A stretch of 64,000 nucleotides of DNA from Acrocarpospora corrugata (GCF_009687845.1 NZ_BLAD01000068.1:1-64000), one strand, 5' to 3'. Counted from the first letter of the stretch, positions 27,187 to 37,385 are shown. Notes: generated by a model from the sequence alone, not told the origin. Numbers and translations are program-made.

Positions 27187-27768
27187 ATGAGTTCTGTCGC
27201 GACCCACCACCGAACGGTTGAGGACGACCAGCGGTTGACCATGCTCGCCTTGGCCGCACGCGAGGGAACACCGGCCGAGGTCGAAGCGTTCACTCGCGCC
27301 GTGTACGGCGATGTGCGGCGATTCCTCGCCTATCTCACCGACAACCAGTCGGCCGAGGATCTCACCCAGGAGACCTTTGTTCGCGTGCTGCGCAGTCTGC
27401 CGGGGTTCGCCGGCCGGTCATCGGCCCGGACCTGGTTGTTGTCGATCGCCCGCCGGGTCGTGGTCGATCGTTTCCGGTCGGCTTCCGCGCGGCCGGTGGT
27501 CGCCGACCTCGCCGACTGGCAGTCCGCCGCCGAGCGGTGCCAGCTTCGCGATCTGCCCGACGCCGGGGACGGAGTGGCCGTGGCGGATCTCTTGGCGGCC
27601 GTGCCGAGTGAGCGGCGGGAGGCCTTCGTGCTCACCCAGCTCGTCGGCCTGCCCTACGCCGACGCCGCCGCCCTTCTCGGCTGCCCGGTGGGCACGATCC
27701 GGTCCCGCGTCGCGCGGGCGCGTGGCCAGCTCATCGCGTCACTGCTGGAGGCGGACCGGGCGGCGTGA
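27187..27768 (+). CDS. ECF-type RNA polymerase sigma factor
   Basis: The 193 aa protein has sigma region 2 (about 40-105; NQSAEDLTQETFVRVLRSLP) and region 4 (about 140-185; SERREAFVLTQLVGLPYADA and the GTIRSRVARAR recognition helix). No anti-sigma gene follows it, and the next gene is convergent. The protein has no extra C-terminal regulatory domain. The target regulon cannot be deduced, though the adjacent MFS/GH88 operon is a candidate. Confidence 0.9.
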   Translation: MSSVATHHRTVEDDQRLTMLALAAREGTPAEVEAFTRAVYGDVRRFLAYLTDNQSAEDLTQETFVRVLRSLPGFAGRSSARTWLLSIARRVVVDRFRSASARPVVADLADWQSAAERCQLRDLPDAGDGVAVADLLAAVPSERREAFVLTQLVGLPYADAAALLGCPVGTIRSRVARARGQLIASLLEADRAA

Positions 27769-27806
27769 GCAGGGTGGGGCCGGAGATCCCCCGGCCCTTG
27801 CCCTGA

Positions 27807-29423
27807 TCACGCCGACTGGGGTTGCGGCAGCATGGCGCGCAGCGCGGCGCGGTCCGGCTTGCCCGCGGGTGTCAGCGGGAACTCGGCGACGACCAGCAGG
27901 TGTTCCGGATGCTTGACCTTGTCCAAGCCCGCGGCGGTCAGGTGCGCGCACAGGTCGGTCAGGTCGAGGCCGAAACCGGGACGCGGGACCACGCAGGCGG
28001 CCAGCCGCTCGCCCATCACCTGGTCGGGCACCCCCACACAGACCACCTCACGCACCCCCGGGTGGGTTGACACGGCGTTCTCGACTTCGGCGAGGCTGAC
28101 GTTGGCCCCGCCTCTGATGACGACCTGCTTGAGGCGGCCGACCAGGCGAAGCCGCCCGGCCTCGTCGATCATGCCGAGGTCGCCGGTGCGGACCCAGCCC
28201 TCGGCGGTGCGGTAGCGCTGGTTCAGTTCCGGGGCTCCGACGTAGCACATGGGGGTCATCGGGCCACGGGCGATGATCTCCCCGAACTCCTCGGTGTCCG
28301 AATCGATGCGGATCTCGGTGACCCGGGGATCCGGCAGGCCGACCACGACACCCGGCCCGGGATCGTCGTCCGGGGTCCGCCGCAGGCCGCTGTGGCAGTT
28401 CACGCCGTCCGCCGAACCGTACAGGTTGACGACAGGGCAGCGGAAAGCCGCGCTCGCCTCGGCGGCCGTGGCGGCGTCCAGCTCCGCGCCGCCGAGGACC
28501 AGGGCGGTCATCGCGGGCAGGTCGCCGGAGCGCGGCTGGTCGAGCATTCTTCTGATCATGGTTGGTACGGCCAGCACATGGCTCGGCTGATGGTCGCGGA
28601 TAGCGGCGAGCGCTCCCGCTGGCGTGAAATGGTCGAGTAACACCAGCGTGCCCCCGTGCCGGGCCAGCGTGACGGCGGTGCCGTTGCTGCCGAACGCGGA
28701 GGCCAGCGGGACCAGGAACAGGCAGCGCGGCGGGTTCTCGTCGGCGATCAGCGTGGCCATGAAGTTGCCCCGGCCGCCGGCGAGCGCGTTGTGCGAGTAG
28801 GCGACCATCTTGGGTTCGGCCTCCGAACCTGAGGAGACCAGGATGCGGGCGGCGCTGTCGGGGTCGGGGCGGGCGGGGACGAAGGTCCGGCCATTGGTCG
28901 AGAGCACGTCGATCCAGTCCACGGCACCCGCCGGAGGCTCCTCCGTGCCTGCGGCGATCACCGTGCGCAGGCCGGGGAGGCGGGCCGCGACCGCGACCAG
29001 ATCTTGAGCGTGCGGCATGCCGCGATACTCGGTTGCCACGATGGCTGCCCGCGCTCCGGAGCGGCCCAGCAGCGAGACCGCCTCCGCGGCTCCTCTGCCG
29101 ACCGGGAAGGGCAGCGCGACCGCGCCGAGCGCGGCCACCGCCAGATCGGCGATCACGGCGTCCCTGCCGTTCGGCAGCTGGATGCCGACTACATCGCCAG
29201 GACATACGCCGAGCTGTCTGAGCCCTGCGGCGGCCGCGCGGACCCGCAGGTCGAGGTTGGCGTAGACCAGCTCGCCCGCATCGTCCACGACGGCCACCCG
29301 ACTCGGGTCCGCCAGGCGGTGGGCCCGGAACAGCGCGTACAAGTCAAGGTCGGGGCAGGTGCCATCAGCCGCCCACGCTCTGCGGAGCGTCGCGGGGACG
29401 AGATCATTCAGGTGCAAGGTCAT
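27807..29423 (-). CDS. Acyl-CoA ligase (AMP-binding, CaiC-like)
   Basis: The 538 aa enzyme belongs to the ANL superfamily. The adenylation P-loop is a variant (SSGSEAEPKM rather than TSGTTGxPK), and GWVRTGDLGMIDE and VVIRGGANVSLAEVEN mark the hinge and the C-terminal CoA-stage domain. The C-terminal Lys region is TPAGKPDR. ATG 29423 has GGAG 7 bases upstream. It overlaps the CoA-transferase gene by 4 bases, giving a ligase/CoA-transferase operon. Confidence 0.87.
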   Translation of the reverse strand: MTLHLNDLVPATLRRAWAADGTCPDLDLYALFRAHRLADPSRVAVVDDAGELVYANLDLRVRAAAAGLRQLGVCPGDVVGIQLPNGRDAVIADLAVAALGAVALPFPVGRGAAEAVSLLGRSGARAAIVATEYRGMPHAQDLVAVAARLPGLRTVIAAGTEEPPAGAVDWIDVLSTNGRTFVPARPDPDSAARILVSSGSEAEPKMVAYSHNALAGGRGNFMATLIADENPPRCLFLVPLASAFGSNGTAVTLARHGGTLVLLDHFTPAGALAAIRDHQPSHVLAVPTMIRRMLDQPRSGDLPAMTALVLGGAELDAATAAEASAAFRCPVVNLYGSADGVNCHSGLRRTPDDDPGPGVVVGLPDPRVTEIRIDSDTEEFGEIIARGPMTPMCYVGAPELNQRYRTAEGWVRTGDLGMIDEAGRLRLVGRLKQVVIRGGANVSLAEVENAVSTHPGVREVVCVGVPDQVMGERLAACVVPRPGFGLDLTDLCAHLTAAGLDKVKHPEHLLVVAEFPLTPAGKPDRAALRAMLPQPQSA

Positions 29424-31153
29424 GCGAATCTCCAAGGAGGGGGCACGGCGATCGCGCCGTGCTCGTCACGGGTCAGAACGGAGGCGAAGCGTTCGTCGCT
29501 CGGGAGTGCGTTGAGGTCGGTCGTGACCGCGGTGGCCCGCGATCCGCGCGTGCGCAGCCTCTGGACTGCCTCGGCTGTGGTCATGCCGGTGAGCGGTCCA
29601 GGATCTTCGCACCCGTCGGCCACGGCCACCCAGCCGTCGGCGGTCGGGTACGGGTGGCGGAACCCCGCGGGCATGCGCGGATCGAGGCCCTGGGCGAGCT
29701 TGCGTAACGCCGACTCGGTGAGCACCTCGGCCGCGCCGAGCAGTGAGGAGTCCACCCGGACCCCGCGCCCGTCCCGCTCGCGCAGGAGCAGCCCGGCCAG
29801 CACGGCCTCCGCGCCGAGCAGGCCGCCGAGGACGTCGAGCAAGGTCATCAGTGAGGGGGCGGAGGGTTCTCCGGCAGGTCGTACCGCCTCGCCCACGGCG
29901 GTTCTGGCCTGGACCATGAAATCGGTGCCCAGCGGAGCGCCGGGCAGCCGCCCGGCCCAGCCGCTGGTGTAGGCGTAGACCAGGCCGGGATTGACCGCCG
30001 ACAGATCGCCGTCGTCCAGGCCGAGCCGTTCCGCCGTTCCCGGGGCCCAGTTGTGGACGAAGACATCCGCGTCCGCGACCAGGTCACGGAGCTCGGCCCG
30101 GCCCGCCGCCGACTTGATGTCGATCTCCACCGCGCTCTTGCCCCGGTTGAGTGCCAGCCAGCGCGCCGACAGATCTCCGCAGGTGGGCGGCATGCCGCGG
30201 AGCGGGTCTCCGCCCGGCGGTTCGATCCTGACGACGTCGGCGCCAAGCAGGCCCAGCAGGTGGGCGGTCAGCGGCGCCTGGATCCTTCGCCCGGCCTCCA
30301 GGACCGTGAACCCCGCCAACGGCCTGCTGACCTCCGCCGTGGATCGGGGCAGATCGCCTGCGGGAAGCGTGGACGACAGCTCCCAGGGCGCGTCAGGTCG
30401 TGGCTCGTTCAGGCGATCCGCGAGGGAGCGCAGGGCGCACAGGGATGCGCCGGACTCCTTCGCGGCCTGCCCCACGGCATACCAGTCGGTGGATCGCGCG
30501 CGCAGGTGCAGCTCATCGGGCAGCGGGGAACTCGCGGTGGCATAGCGGAACTGGAAGTACCGCCAGGCGGAGGCGGCGAGCCTTTCCGGCGCGCCGAGCG
30601 CCCGCCAGAACGCGACCCATACCTCCGCATCAAGGGTTTCGACCTCGAAGCGGACGCCGTCGCTCGTGGTGAAGGGAGGCCCGCCCGGCGCGTACGCCAC
30701 TGCCTCGTCTTCGTCCGCGGTCGCGGCGGCCAGATACTGGCTCACGCTGAGCAACCCGGCCAGGTCGACCCCGGTCTTGAGGCTCTCCACCGCCGCACCG
30801 CGAGCACGGCCGATCAATCCGGCGAGCACGCCTTGTACGGCCAGCACGCCGCAGGTAGTGGTCAGATAGTCGGCCGCCAGCCCCCGGGGCGCGCCGCCGC
30901 TGCGCCCGTGCACATGGGTGACGCCGGTGGCTGCCTGGGCGGTGGCCTCATCGCTCACGTCTTCTTCCGGGGCGGCCATCGCCCAGGCGATCTCCGCGGT
31001 CAGTTGCCCGGTGACCGTCACGATCCCGGGGCCTTCCGTGGCCGGGCGTTCGGTGGTTTCGGCTCCCAGAAGGGCGAGATGGCGTACGGCGATGGCGGTG
31101 AGTGCGGGCGGTCCTGACGCCGTTACCTCGATATCCCGAAGTGGGCCTGTCAT
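29420..31153 (-). CDS. CaiB/BaiF-type CoA-transferase, double-length
   Basis: The 577 aa protein is longer than a single class III CoA-transferase (about 400 aa). Residues about 300-570 are a good CaiB domain, with LLGLLGADVVRIEPPGGDP and GTDFMVQARTA, where the Asp is the expected covalent acyl-anhydride residue. Residues 1-280 look like a second, degenerate copy with a family-like N-terminus. ATG 31153 follows GGGAGAGGAG, an excellent ribosome site. It diverges from the dehydrogenase gene across a 136-base spacer. Confidence 0.85.
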   Translation of the reverse strand: MTGPLRDIEVTASGPPALTAIAVRHLALLGAETTERPATEGPGIVTVTGQLTAEIAWAMAAPEEDVSDEATAQAATGVTHVHGRSGGAPRGLAADYLTTTCGVLAVQGVLAGLIGRARGAAVESLKTGVDLAGLLSVSQYLAAATADEDEAVAYAPGGPPFTTSDGVRFEVETLDAEVWVAFWRALGAPERLAASAWRYFQFRYATASSPLPDELHLRARSTDWYAVGQAAKESGASLCALRSLADRLNEPRPDAPWELSSTLPAGDLPRSTAEVSRPLAGFTVLEAGRRIQAPLTAHLLGLLGADVVRIEPPGGDPLRGMPPTCGDLSARWLALNRGKSAVEIDIKSAAGRAELRDLVADADVFVHNWAPGTAERLGLDDGDLSAVNPGLVYAYTSGWAGRLPGAPLGTDFMVQARTAVGEAVRPAGEPSAPSLMTLLDVLGGLLGAEAVLAGLLLRERDGRGVRVDSSLLGAAEVLTESALRKLAQGLDPRMPAGFRHPYPTADGWVAVADGCEDPGPLTGMTTAEAVQRLRTRGSRATAVTTDLNALPSDERFASVLTRDEHGAIAVPPPWRFA

Positions 31154-31289
31154 GGCTCTCCTCTCCCACGGCGGTAGCCGTGAGTCGTGCCTGACGCGGG
31201 CGGGAACCAGGACGCGCGTTCCTACGACCTGTTCCAAGCAGGGAGTCGTATGGAAATTTCTGTCAGTTCCCGGCATGTCTGGAGTTGGG

Positions 31290-32432
31290 ATGAGAGAGCA
31301 GTGGGGCGCGCCCGCTTGCCCGCCGCATGTCCGCGACCTGAGGGACGAGGTAGCCGGATTCATTACCGAACGCGTCATTCCTCACGAAGCCGCCCTGGAC
31401 GCCGGCGCGACGGACGCGCTGGTCCAAGAACTCCGGAGTGAGGCCCGCGCGAAAGGGCTGTGGGGCCTGTCGCTGCCGCCCGAACTCGGCGGCAACGGCC
31501 TGGCGCTGCGGGACTACGCCCACATCGCGGTGGCAGAGGGTGCGAGCGACCACGGCCCCGCCATTCTGGGATCGGCTCTGCTGCTGGACGTCCGGACCCT
31601 CGCCGGTCATGACCGATACCAGTCGCGGCTCGCCAGCGGTGAACTGACCATGTGCAACGCCATGACCGAGCCCGATTCCCCCGGCTCCGACCCCGCGCTC
31701 ACCCGCACGCGCGCTTCCCGTGGGCCTGACGGCTCGTGGACGGTCCACGGCCGCAAGTGGTTCGTCAGCGGCGCCGCCCACGCCGACCTGGCCGTGGTGC
31801 TCGCGCGCACGTCAGGTGGATCGCCGGGCACGAACGGCCTGTCCACCCTGCTGGTTCCCACCTCCGCCCCCGGCTTCCGGGTGGTACGCGAACTCCCGGT
31901 CCTCGGGGCCGGAGGCCAATGGGAGATCGCCCTGGACGGCGTACGCGTGCCCGCCGACCACATATTGGGGGAGGAGGGAAAGGGCCTCCGCGTGGTGGGC
32001 GAACGAGTCCGGCTCGGTCGTCTCCTGCGCTGCCTGCGCTGGCTGGGCCAGGCTCAGCGGGCGTTCATCCTGATGCGTGAGCGGGCCCGCACGCGCTCGA
32101 TCTCCACCGGACGGCTCGCGGATCTGCAGCTCGTGCAGAGCCTGGTCTTCGAGGCGTTACTGGCCATCAGAACCACCCGTGCCCTGATCTTCGAGGCAGT
32201 CGCCCTGGTGGACGCGGACCAGGACGCGCGCATCGAAACCGGCCTCGCCAAGGTGGCCGCCGCCCGGATGCTTCAACAGGTCACCGACGCCGCCATCCAG
32301 GTCCACGGCGCGGCCGGGCTCGGCCCCGACACCGCACTGCCCGCCCTGTTCCGTACGGGCAGGATGGCCCGACTGCTCGACGGCCCGGACGAACTCCACA
32401 TCAGCGCCGTGGCGCGGCGCGTGCTCCGCTAG
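31290..32432 (+). CDS. Acyl-CoA dehydrogenase (CaiA-like)
   Basis: The 380 aa flavoprotein has the acyl-CoA dehydrogenase order: helical N-domain, FAD-contacting [10 protein letters not shown], the [11 protein letters not shown] beta segment, and a helical C-domain with [17 protein letters not shown] 31290 has GGAG 6 bases upstream. With the ligase and CoA-transferase on the other strand it makes a CaiA/CaiB/CaiC-like set for activating, swapping and oxidising an acyl-CoA. Carnitine itself is not implied. Its 3' end overlaps the convergent copA by 4 bases. Confidence 0.87.
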   Translation: MREQWGAPACPPHVRDLRDEVAGFITERVIPHEAALDAGATDALVQELRSEARAKGLWGLSLPPELGGNGLALRDYAHIAVAEGASDHGPAILGSALLLDVRTLAGHDRYQSRLASGELTMCNAMTEPDSPGSDPALTRTRASRGPDGSWTVHGRKWFVSGAAHADLAVVLARTSGGSPGTNGLSTLLVPTSAPGFRVVRELPVLGAGGQWEIALDGVRVPADHILGEEGKGLRVVGERVRLGRLLRCLRWLGQAQRAFILMRERARTRSISTGRLADLQLVQSLVFEALLAIRTTRALIFEAVALVDADQDARIETGLAKVAAARMLQQVTDAAIQVHGAAGLGPDTALPALFRTGRMARLLDGPDELHISAVARRVLR

Positions 32433-34600
32433 CGGAAGCGCCGCAACCGCAGGCTGTTGGTGACCACGAAGACGCTCGACAGCGCCATCGCGGCTCCGGC
32501 GATCATCGGATGGAGGAGTCCCGCCGCGGCCAGCGGAAGCGCCGCGACGTTGTAGGCGAAAGCCCAGAACAGGTTGCCCTTGATGGTCGCCAGCGTCCGC
32601 CGGGCGAGGCGGATCGCATCCGCCGCCGCGCGCAGGTCGCCGCTGACCAGGGTGAGATCGGACGCCTCGATCGCGACATCGGTGCCCGTGCCCATGGCGA
32701 TGCCCAGATCAGCCTGGGCCAGCGCCGCCGCGTCGTTGACGCCGTCACCGACCATGGCGACCGAACGCCCTTGACGCTGCAGGTCACGGATGGCCTCGAC
32801 CTTGCCCTCGGGCAGCACTCCGGCGATCACCTTGCCGATCCCGACCTCGGCCGCGACGGCCTCGGCCACAGCTGGATGATCTCCGGTCAACAGCACAGGC
32901 GAAAGCCCGAGGTCCTTCAGGTCCTGTACGGCCTGTGCCGAAGTCGATCGGACCACATCGGAGACCACCAGCACTCCACGGGCCGCACCATCCCAGCCCG
33001 CGACCACCGCCGTGGCACCGACCGATCCCGCTTCTGCCAGAGCCTTCTCCACCGTCGAAGGCAGATCGCCCCACCGTCCGGCGACCAGATCCGGCCGACC
33101 GGCCAGGACCGACTTCCCCGCCACCCTGCCCTCAACGCCGAGCCCCGGCAGAGCGGCGAACTCCGCTACGGGCAGGGTGGACTCCGCCGCCTCGGCGATC
33201 GCCCGCCCAATGGGATGTTCCGATCCCCCCTCCAATGCGCCGACCAATCGGAGGATCTCGTCCGAATCCTCGCCATCGGCGGCAACCACGGCGGTGAGCG
33301 TCATCCGTCCCTCGGTCACCGTGCCCGTCTTGTCCAGGACGACGGTGTCGATCCGGCGGGTGCGCTCCAACGCCTCCGGTCCTTTGATCAGGATCCCCAA
33401 CTGGGCTCCGCGACCGGTTCCCACCAGCAAGGCCGTGGGCGTGGCCAAGCCGAGAGCGCAAGGACAGGCGATGATCAAGACGGTGATGGCGGCGCGGATC
33501 GCCTCGGCCGGCGGCGATTCCAGCAGCAGCCATGCCGACAGCGTGGCCAGAGCGATCACGATGACCACCGGGACGAAGACCGCCGACACCCGATCCGCGA
33601 GGCGCTGCACGTCGGCCTTGCCCGACTGTGCCGCCTCGACCAGGCGGGCGATCTGGGCCAGCCGGGTATCGCCGCCGACTTGGGTCGCCCGCACCACCAA
33701 CCGTCCGCCCGCGTTGACGGTGGCACCGACGACCCGATCCCCGACGCCGACCTCCACTGGCACGGACTCGCCGGTGAGCAGGCTGGCGTCCACGGCGGAG
33801 ACGCCCTCGATCACCGTTCCGTCGGTGGCGATCTTCTCTCCGGGGCGTACCACGAAGACGTCGCCCACGCTGATCTGGTCAGCGGGGACGAGGATCTCGC
33901 GGCCGTCCTGGAGCAGGGCGACCTCCTTGGCGCCGAGATCCAGCAACGCGCGCAACGCCGTACCCGCACGGCGTTTGGCCCTGGCCTCCAGATACCTGCC
34001 GACCAGGATGAACACTGTGATTCCGGCGGCGACCTCGAAATACACCATCGGATGCGTTGCGGCTGACGCGGAGGCATGCGTGGCGTGATGTCCGGTCGGC
34101 TGTGCCCGCGCCGCGAGAAGTTCCCAGAGCGACCAGCCGAACGCCACCAGAGTGCCCAGCGACACCAGCGTGTCCATCGTGGCCGAGCGCTGCCGCAGGT
34201 TGGCCCAAGCGGCCCGGTGGAACGGCCATCCGCCGTACAGGACGATCGGGAGGGTGAGCGCCAGCGAAACCCACTCCCACCCGGCGATCCACAGCGCCGG
34301 AACCATCGCGGGCACGATCACGCTGACGGCGCAGGACGCGGAGATGATCAGCCGATCCTCCAGCGTGTCACGCTCCTCGCGGGTGCGGATCGTCTGCGGC
34401 AGCTCGGCGGTGTATCCGGCGCGTTCGACCTCCGCCACCAGGACCGCCGGGTCAAGGTCCGCCGGATGCGTGACGCTCGCCTTCTCGGTCGCGTAGTTGA
34501 CCGCCGCGCTCACACCTTCGAGCTTTCGCAGCTTGCGCTCGATCCGGTTCGCGCAGGCGGCGCAGGTCATGCCGCCGATGGAGAGCTCGGTGGTCGTCAC
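32429..34600 (-). CDS. copA: Copper-exporting P1B-type ATPase
   Basis: The 723 aa pump has an N-terminal heavy-metal domain ([14 protein letters not shown], Cys13/Cys16), eight helices, the CPC ion motif in [13 protein letters not shown], the phosphorylation site DKTGT, and [12 protein letters not shown] motifs in the ATP-binding domain. CPC and the single N-terminal domain fit Cu(I) export. GTG 34600 is preferred because AAGGA lies 8 bases upstream. An in-frame GTG at 34630, right after copZ, would add ten residues. Its 5' proximity to copZ implies co-transcription. Confidence 0.92.
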   Translation of the reverse strand: MTTTELSIGGMTCAACANRIERKLRKLEGVSAAVNYATEKASVTHPADLDPAVLVAEVERAGYTAELPQTIRTREERDTLEDRLIISASCAVSVIVPAMVPALWIAGWEWVSLALTLPIVLYGGWPFHRAAWANLRQRSATMDTLVSLGTLVAFGWSLWELLAARAQPTGHHATHASASAATHPMVYFEVAAGITVFILVGRYLEARAKRRAGTALRALLDLGAKEVALLQDGREILVPADQISVGDVFVVRPGEKIATDGTVIEGVSAVDASLLTGESVPVEVGVGDRVVGATVNAGGRLVVRATQVGGDTRLAQIARLVEAAQSGKADVQRLADRVSAVFVPVVIVIALATLSAWLLLESPPAEAIRAAITVLIIACPCALGLATPTALLVGTGRGAQLGILIKGPEALERTRRIDTVVLDKTGTVTEGRMTLTAVVAADGEDSDEILRLVGALEGGSEHPIGRAIAEAAESTLPVAEFAALPGLGVEGRVAGKSVLAGRPDLVAGRWGDLPSTVEKALAEAGSVGATAVVAGWDGAARGVLVVSDVVRSTSAQAVQDLKDLGLSPVLLTGDHPAVAEAVAAEVGIGKVIAGVLPEGKVEAIRDLQRQGRSVAMVGDGVNDAAALAQADLGIAMGTGTDVAIEASDLTLVSGDLRAAADAIRLARRTLATIKGNLFWAFAYNVAALPLAAAGLLHPMIAGAAMALSSVFVVTNSLRLRRFR

Positions 34601-34632
34601 CGTCAATGTCCTTGTCACGATCAGGGTCACGA

Positions 34633-34836
34633 TCAGGCGAGGGTGTACCCGGACTCCTCAATGATCTGCCGGATGGCCGCGTCGTCGACGGGGTCCACTC
34701 CGGTCACCTCCATCCGGCCCGTGGGCAGGTCGATGTCGACCCCGCTCACGCCGGCAACGTCGCTGACCTTTCCGGTCAGCTTGGCGACACAGTTCTGGCA
34801 GTGCATCCCCTGCACCACGTACTCGTGGGTGTTCAT
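34633..34836 (-). CDS. copZ: Copper chaperone, heavy-metal-associated domain
   Basis: The 67 aa protein is a single HMA domain with the metal motif GMHCQNC (Cys13/Cys16), the size of CopZ. It delivers Cu(I) to the ATPase encoded immediately downstream. The spacer to the divergent membrane-protein gene (34837-35002) would hold the Cu-responsive promoter, but no unambiguous CsoR palindrome is visible to me. Confidence 0.92.
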   Translation of the reverse strand: MNTHEYVVQGMHCQNCVAKLTGKVSDVAGVSGVDIDLPTGRMEVTGVDPVDDAAIRQIIEESGYTLA

Positions 34837-35002
34837 GGCTCTCCTCGATCTGGTGTCATCAGCAGCTACGGCCTGGGACCTGAGCGGGTTCAGTCCTGAC
34901 CCATGGCAGCTGTCGGATGCGCTACGCCAATAGTTCCCGCGAGTTTTGGTGTCCTGCGGCGGGTTCTAGAGCGCAGGGTTCGCATGGAATGATTGCCGAA
35001 TC

Positions 35003-35554
35003 ATGTCCGCGACCATGCCCTTCCGCCTTGCTCGCGCTGCGGCCTTCGCCGTCGTCAGCGTGGGTCTGAGTGCGCTGGCGCATGTCTTCGGCGGAGGTTC
35101 GGTGTCTGCGCCGGGCCTGATCGGCGGGCTTGGGCTCGTGTTCGTCGCCGCGCTTCCGCTGTCCGGGCGGGAACGGACGTTCGGCGTAATCCTGGGGCTG
35201 CTCGCGGGGGTGCAGGTCGGGCTGCATCTGCTGTTCTCACTGGCACACACGATGTCGGCTGCCGAACCATTCGGGCACGTCCACTCCGGGCTGGTCCCGG
35301 GGCTGGGCATGCTCGTGCTGCACGGGTGGGCGGTCGGCCTGATCGCGATGTGGCTGGCGCGCGGGGAAGCCGCCCTGTGGGGACTGCTTCGCCGCTTGGT
35401 CGTACGGCTGTGCCGGATACTCGCCGTCCATCCCGACCCGGCCTGGACGTACCGGGTCAGGCCCTGGCGCGCTGAGCCAACGATCATGCGGTCCGCGGTG
35501 CTCCGTCACGCGCTGAGCAGGCGTGGGCCACCCGGGGTTGTCATCGCCGCCTGA
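35003..35554 (+). CDS. Paralogous small membrane protein, copy 5
   Basis: The 183 aa protein is closest to copy 4: FRLARAAAFAVVSVGLSALAH, GRERTFGVI, VQVGLHLLFSLAHT, FGHVHSGLVPGLGMLVLHG, MWLARGEAALWGLLRRL, and a C-terminal LRHALSRRGPPG. It stands between copZ/copA and the PCuAC/DyP operon, on the strand of the latter. Its setting again links this family with copper. Confidence 0.75.
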   Translation: MSATMPFRLARAAAFAVVSVGLSALAHVFGGGSVSAPGLIGGLGLVFVAALPLSGRERTFGVILGLLAGVQVGLHLLFSLAHTMSAAEPFGHVHSGLVPGLGMLVLHGWAVGLIAMWLARGEAALWGLLRRLVVRLCRILAVHPDPAWTYRVRPWRAEPTIMRSAVLRHALSRRGPPGVVIAA

Positions 35555-35676
35555 CCTTCATGGTCCAGGTGGTACCGCTCGTTCATCGACCCGCGCTGAC
35601 GCCGGTCGGTCTCCCGTACTTGTGTGACAACCCCCTGCCCGTCACGATCACCGTGCCGGGCGAGAAAGGCATGACC

Positions 35677-36210
35677 ATGTCTGTTCGCCGTGCGGCATCC
35701 CTTTGCCTGCTCGCGCTCGCGCTCACCGGCTGCGGTTCCGAACCGATTGCCGCCGCACCAGCACCCGCCAGCCCGTCCGTCGTGGCCACCCCGGCACCCG
35801 CGCCGACCCTGTCGATCACCGATCCCTGGGTGAAGACCACCAAGGAAGGCATGACCGCCGCCTTCGGCACCCTCGTCAACAACACCGACGCCGACGTGGT
35901 CGTCGTCTCCGGCGCCTCACCCCTGTCTCCGAAGGTCGAACTGCATGAGGTGGTGGACACTGACGGAAAGATGGTCATGAGGCCGAAGGAGGGCGGGTTC
36001 ACGATCCCCGCCCGTAGCAGCCACCAGCTCCAGCCCGGCGGCGACCACATCATGCTCATGGGTGTCACCGAAGAAGTGAAGCCGGGCGCCCAGATCGAGT
36101 TCACGCTCACGCTCAAGGACGGCGGGACACTCCAGTTCACCGCCGTCGGCAAGGATTTCGCCGGAGGCAAGGAGGACTACCAGCCCGGCATGGACATGGG
36201 CGAGAGCTGA
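35677..36210 (+). CDS. PCuAC-type copper chaperone lipoprotein
   Basis: The 177 aa lipoprotein has lipobox LTGC, a Ala/Pro linker (25-48), and a PCuAC (DUF461) domain with the Cu(I) ligand pattern H...M...H-x-M: ELHEVV, KMVMRP and GDHIMLMG. ATG 35677 is preferred over 35671 because AAAGG is 7 bases before it. It overlaps the DyP peroxidase start by one base. In Streptomyces the equivalent pair (ECuC and DtpA) passes copper toward extracytoplasmic oxidases. Confidence 0.88.
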   Translation: MSVRRAASLCLLALALTGCGSEPIAAAPAPASPSVVATPAPAPTLSITDPWVKTTKEGMTAAFGTLVNNTDADVVVVSGASPLSPKVELHEVVDTDGKMVMRPKEGGFTIPARSSHQLQPGGDHIMLMGVTEEVKPGAQIEFTLTLKDGGTLQFTAVGKDFAGGKEDYQPGMDMGES

Positions 36211-37385
36211 TGACCCAGCATCTCACTCGACGCGGGCTGTTCGCGGGAGGCGCCGCCACCATGGTCAGCGCCCTCGCGACGCGCCCTTCCGCGCAGGGCG
36301 GAGAGTCCCAGGAAGCGGGACCGGGGGTCGGTCACACGCCTGCCCCAGCGGTCGCCGAGCCGTTCGACGGAACGCATCAGGCGGGAATCGCGACACCTCC
36401 GCAGGCGCATGCCGTCTTCGCCGGGTTCGACCTGCGGGCCGGGATCGACCGGGAGGCGATCGGCCGGTTGCTGCGCCTGCTCACCGACGACGCCCGCCGG
36501 CTGACCGCCGGCCGACCGGCACTGGCCGACACCGAACCAGAATTGGCCACGGTTCCGGCCCGACTGACGGTCACCTTCGGCTTCGGCCCCGGACTGTTCG
36601 CGGCGGCCGGTCTGAAGTCACCGGTACCGGCCCTGCCGTCCTTCAAGACCGATCGCCTGCAGAAGAAGTGGAGCGGAGGCAATCTCCTGGTCCAGATCGG
36701 CTCCGACGACACCCTCACCCTGGCCCACGCCCTGCGCATGATCGTCAAGGACGCGCGGGCGTTCGCCCGGGTCCGCTGGACCCAGCGCGGGTTCCGGCGT
36801 ACCTCTGCCTCCGGTGAGACCCAGCGCAACCTCATGGGCCAGCTCGACGGAACCGTCAATCCCACCGACCTGGACCGGGCTGTGTGGATCTCCGACGGCC
36901 CGGACTGGCTGCGCGGTGGCACCACGCTGGTGCTCCGCCGGATCCGGATGAAACTGGAGGAGTGGGACGCCACCGACCGGGTCGGCCGGGAGTTCACCAT
37001 CGGCCGCCGCCTGGACAGCGGTGCTCCACTCACCGGCAGGAACGAACGCGACGAACCGGACTTCGACCAGGTCACCCGGATCGGCTTTCCGGTGATCTCG
37101 GAGTTCGCGCACATCCGGCGGGCGCACGTGGAGGATCCGGCACTGCGGATCCTGCGGCGGCCGTACAACTACGACGAAGGGCTCAGCCGGGAAGGCCGTT
37201 CCGATTCCGGGCTGCTGTTCGCGTCGTACCAGGCGGACATCGAGCGGCAGTTCGTTCCCGTCCAGCGCCGCCTGGCCGACGGCGATCTGCTGAACGAGTG
37301 GGTCACCCCGATCGGGTCGGCGGTCTTCGCCATCCCGCCGGGTTGCGCGCCAACCGGCTGGATCGGAGACCGCCTGCTCGCCTGA
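36210..37385 (+). CDS. Tat-exported DyP-type haem peroxidase
   Basis: The 391 aa protein begins with a twin-arginine signal (TRRGLFAGG) and continues as a DyP peroxidase: MGQLDGTVN is the GxxDG motif with the distal Asp, and HIRRAH contains the expected proximal His. Size and signal match class A (EfeB/DtpA) enzymes. Coupling to the PCuAC gene, with no efeU or efeO nearby, favours the copper-linked DtpA type over iron-uptake EfeB. Confidence 0.9.
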   Translation: MTQHLTRRGLFAGGAATMVSALATRPSAQGGESQEAGPGVGHTPAPAVAEPFDGTHQAGIATPPQAHAVFAGFDLRAGIDREAIGRLLRLLTDDARRLTAGRPALADTEPELATVPARLTVTFGFGPGLFAAAGLKSPVPALPSFKTDRLQKKWSGGNLLVQIGSDDTLTLAHALRMIVKDARAFARVRWTQRGFRRTSASGETQRNLMGQLDGTVNPTDLDRAVWISDGPDWLRGGTTLVLRRIRMKLEEWDATDRVGREFTIGRRLDSGAPLTGRNERDEPDFDQVTRIGFPVISEFAHIRRAHVEDPALRILRRPYNYDEGLSREGRSDSGLLFASYQADIERQFVPVQRRLADGDLLNEWVTPIGSAVFAIPPGCAPTGWIGDRLLA

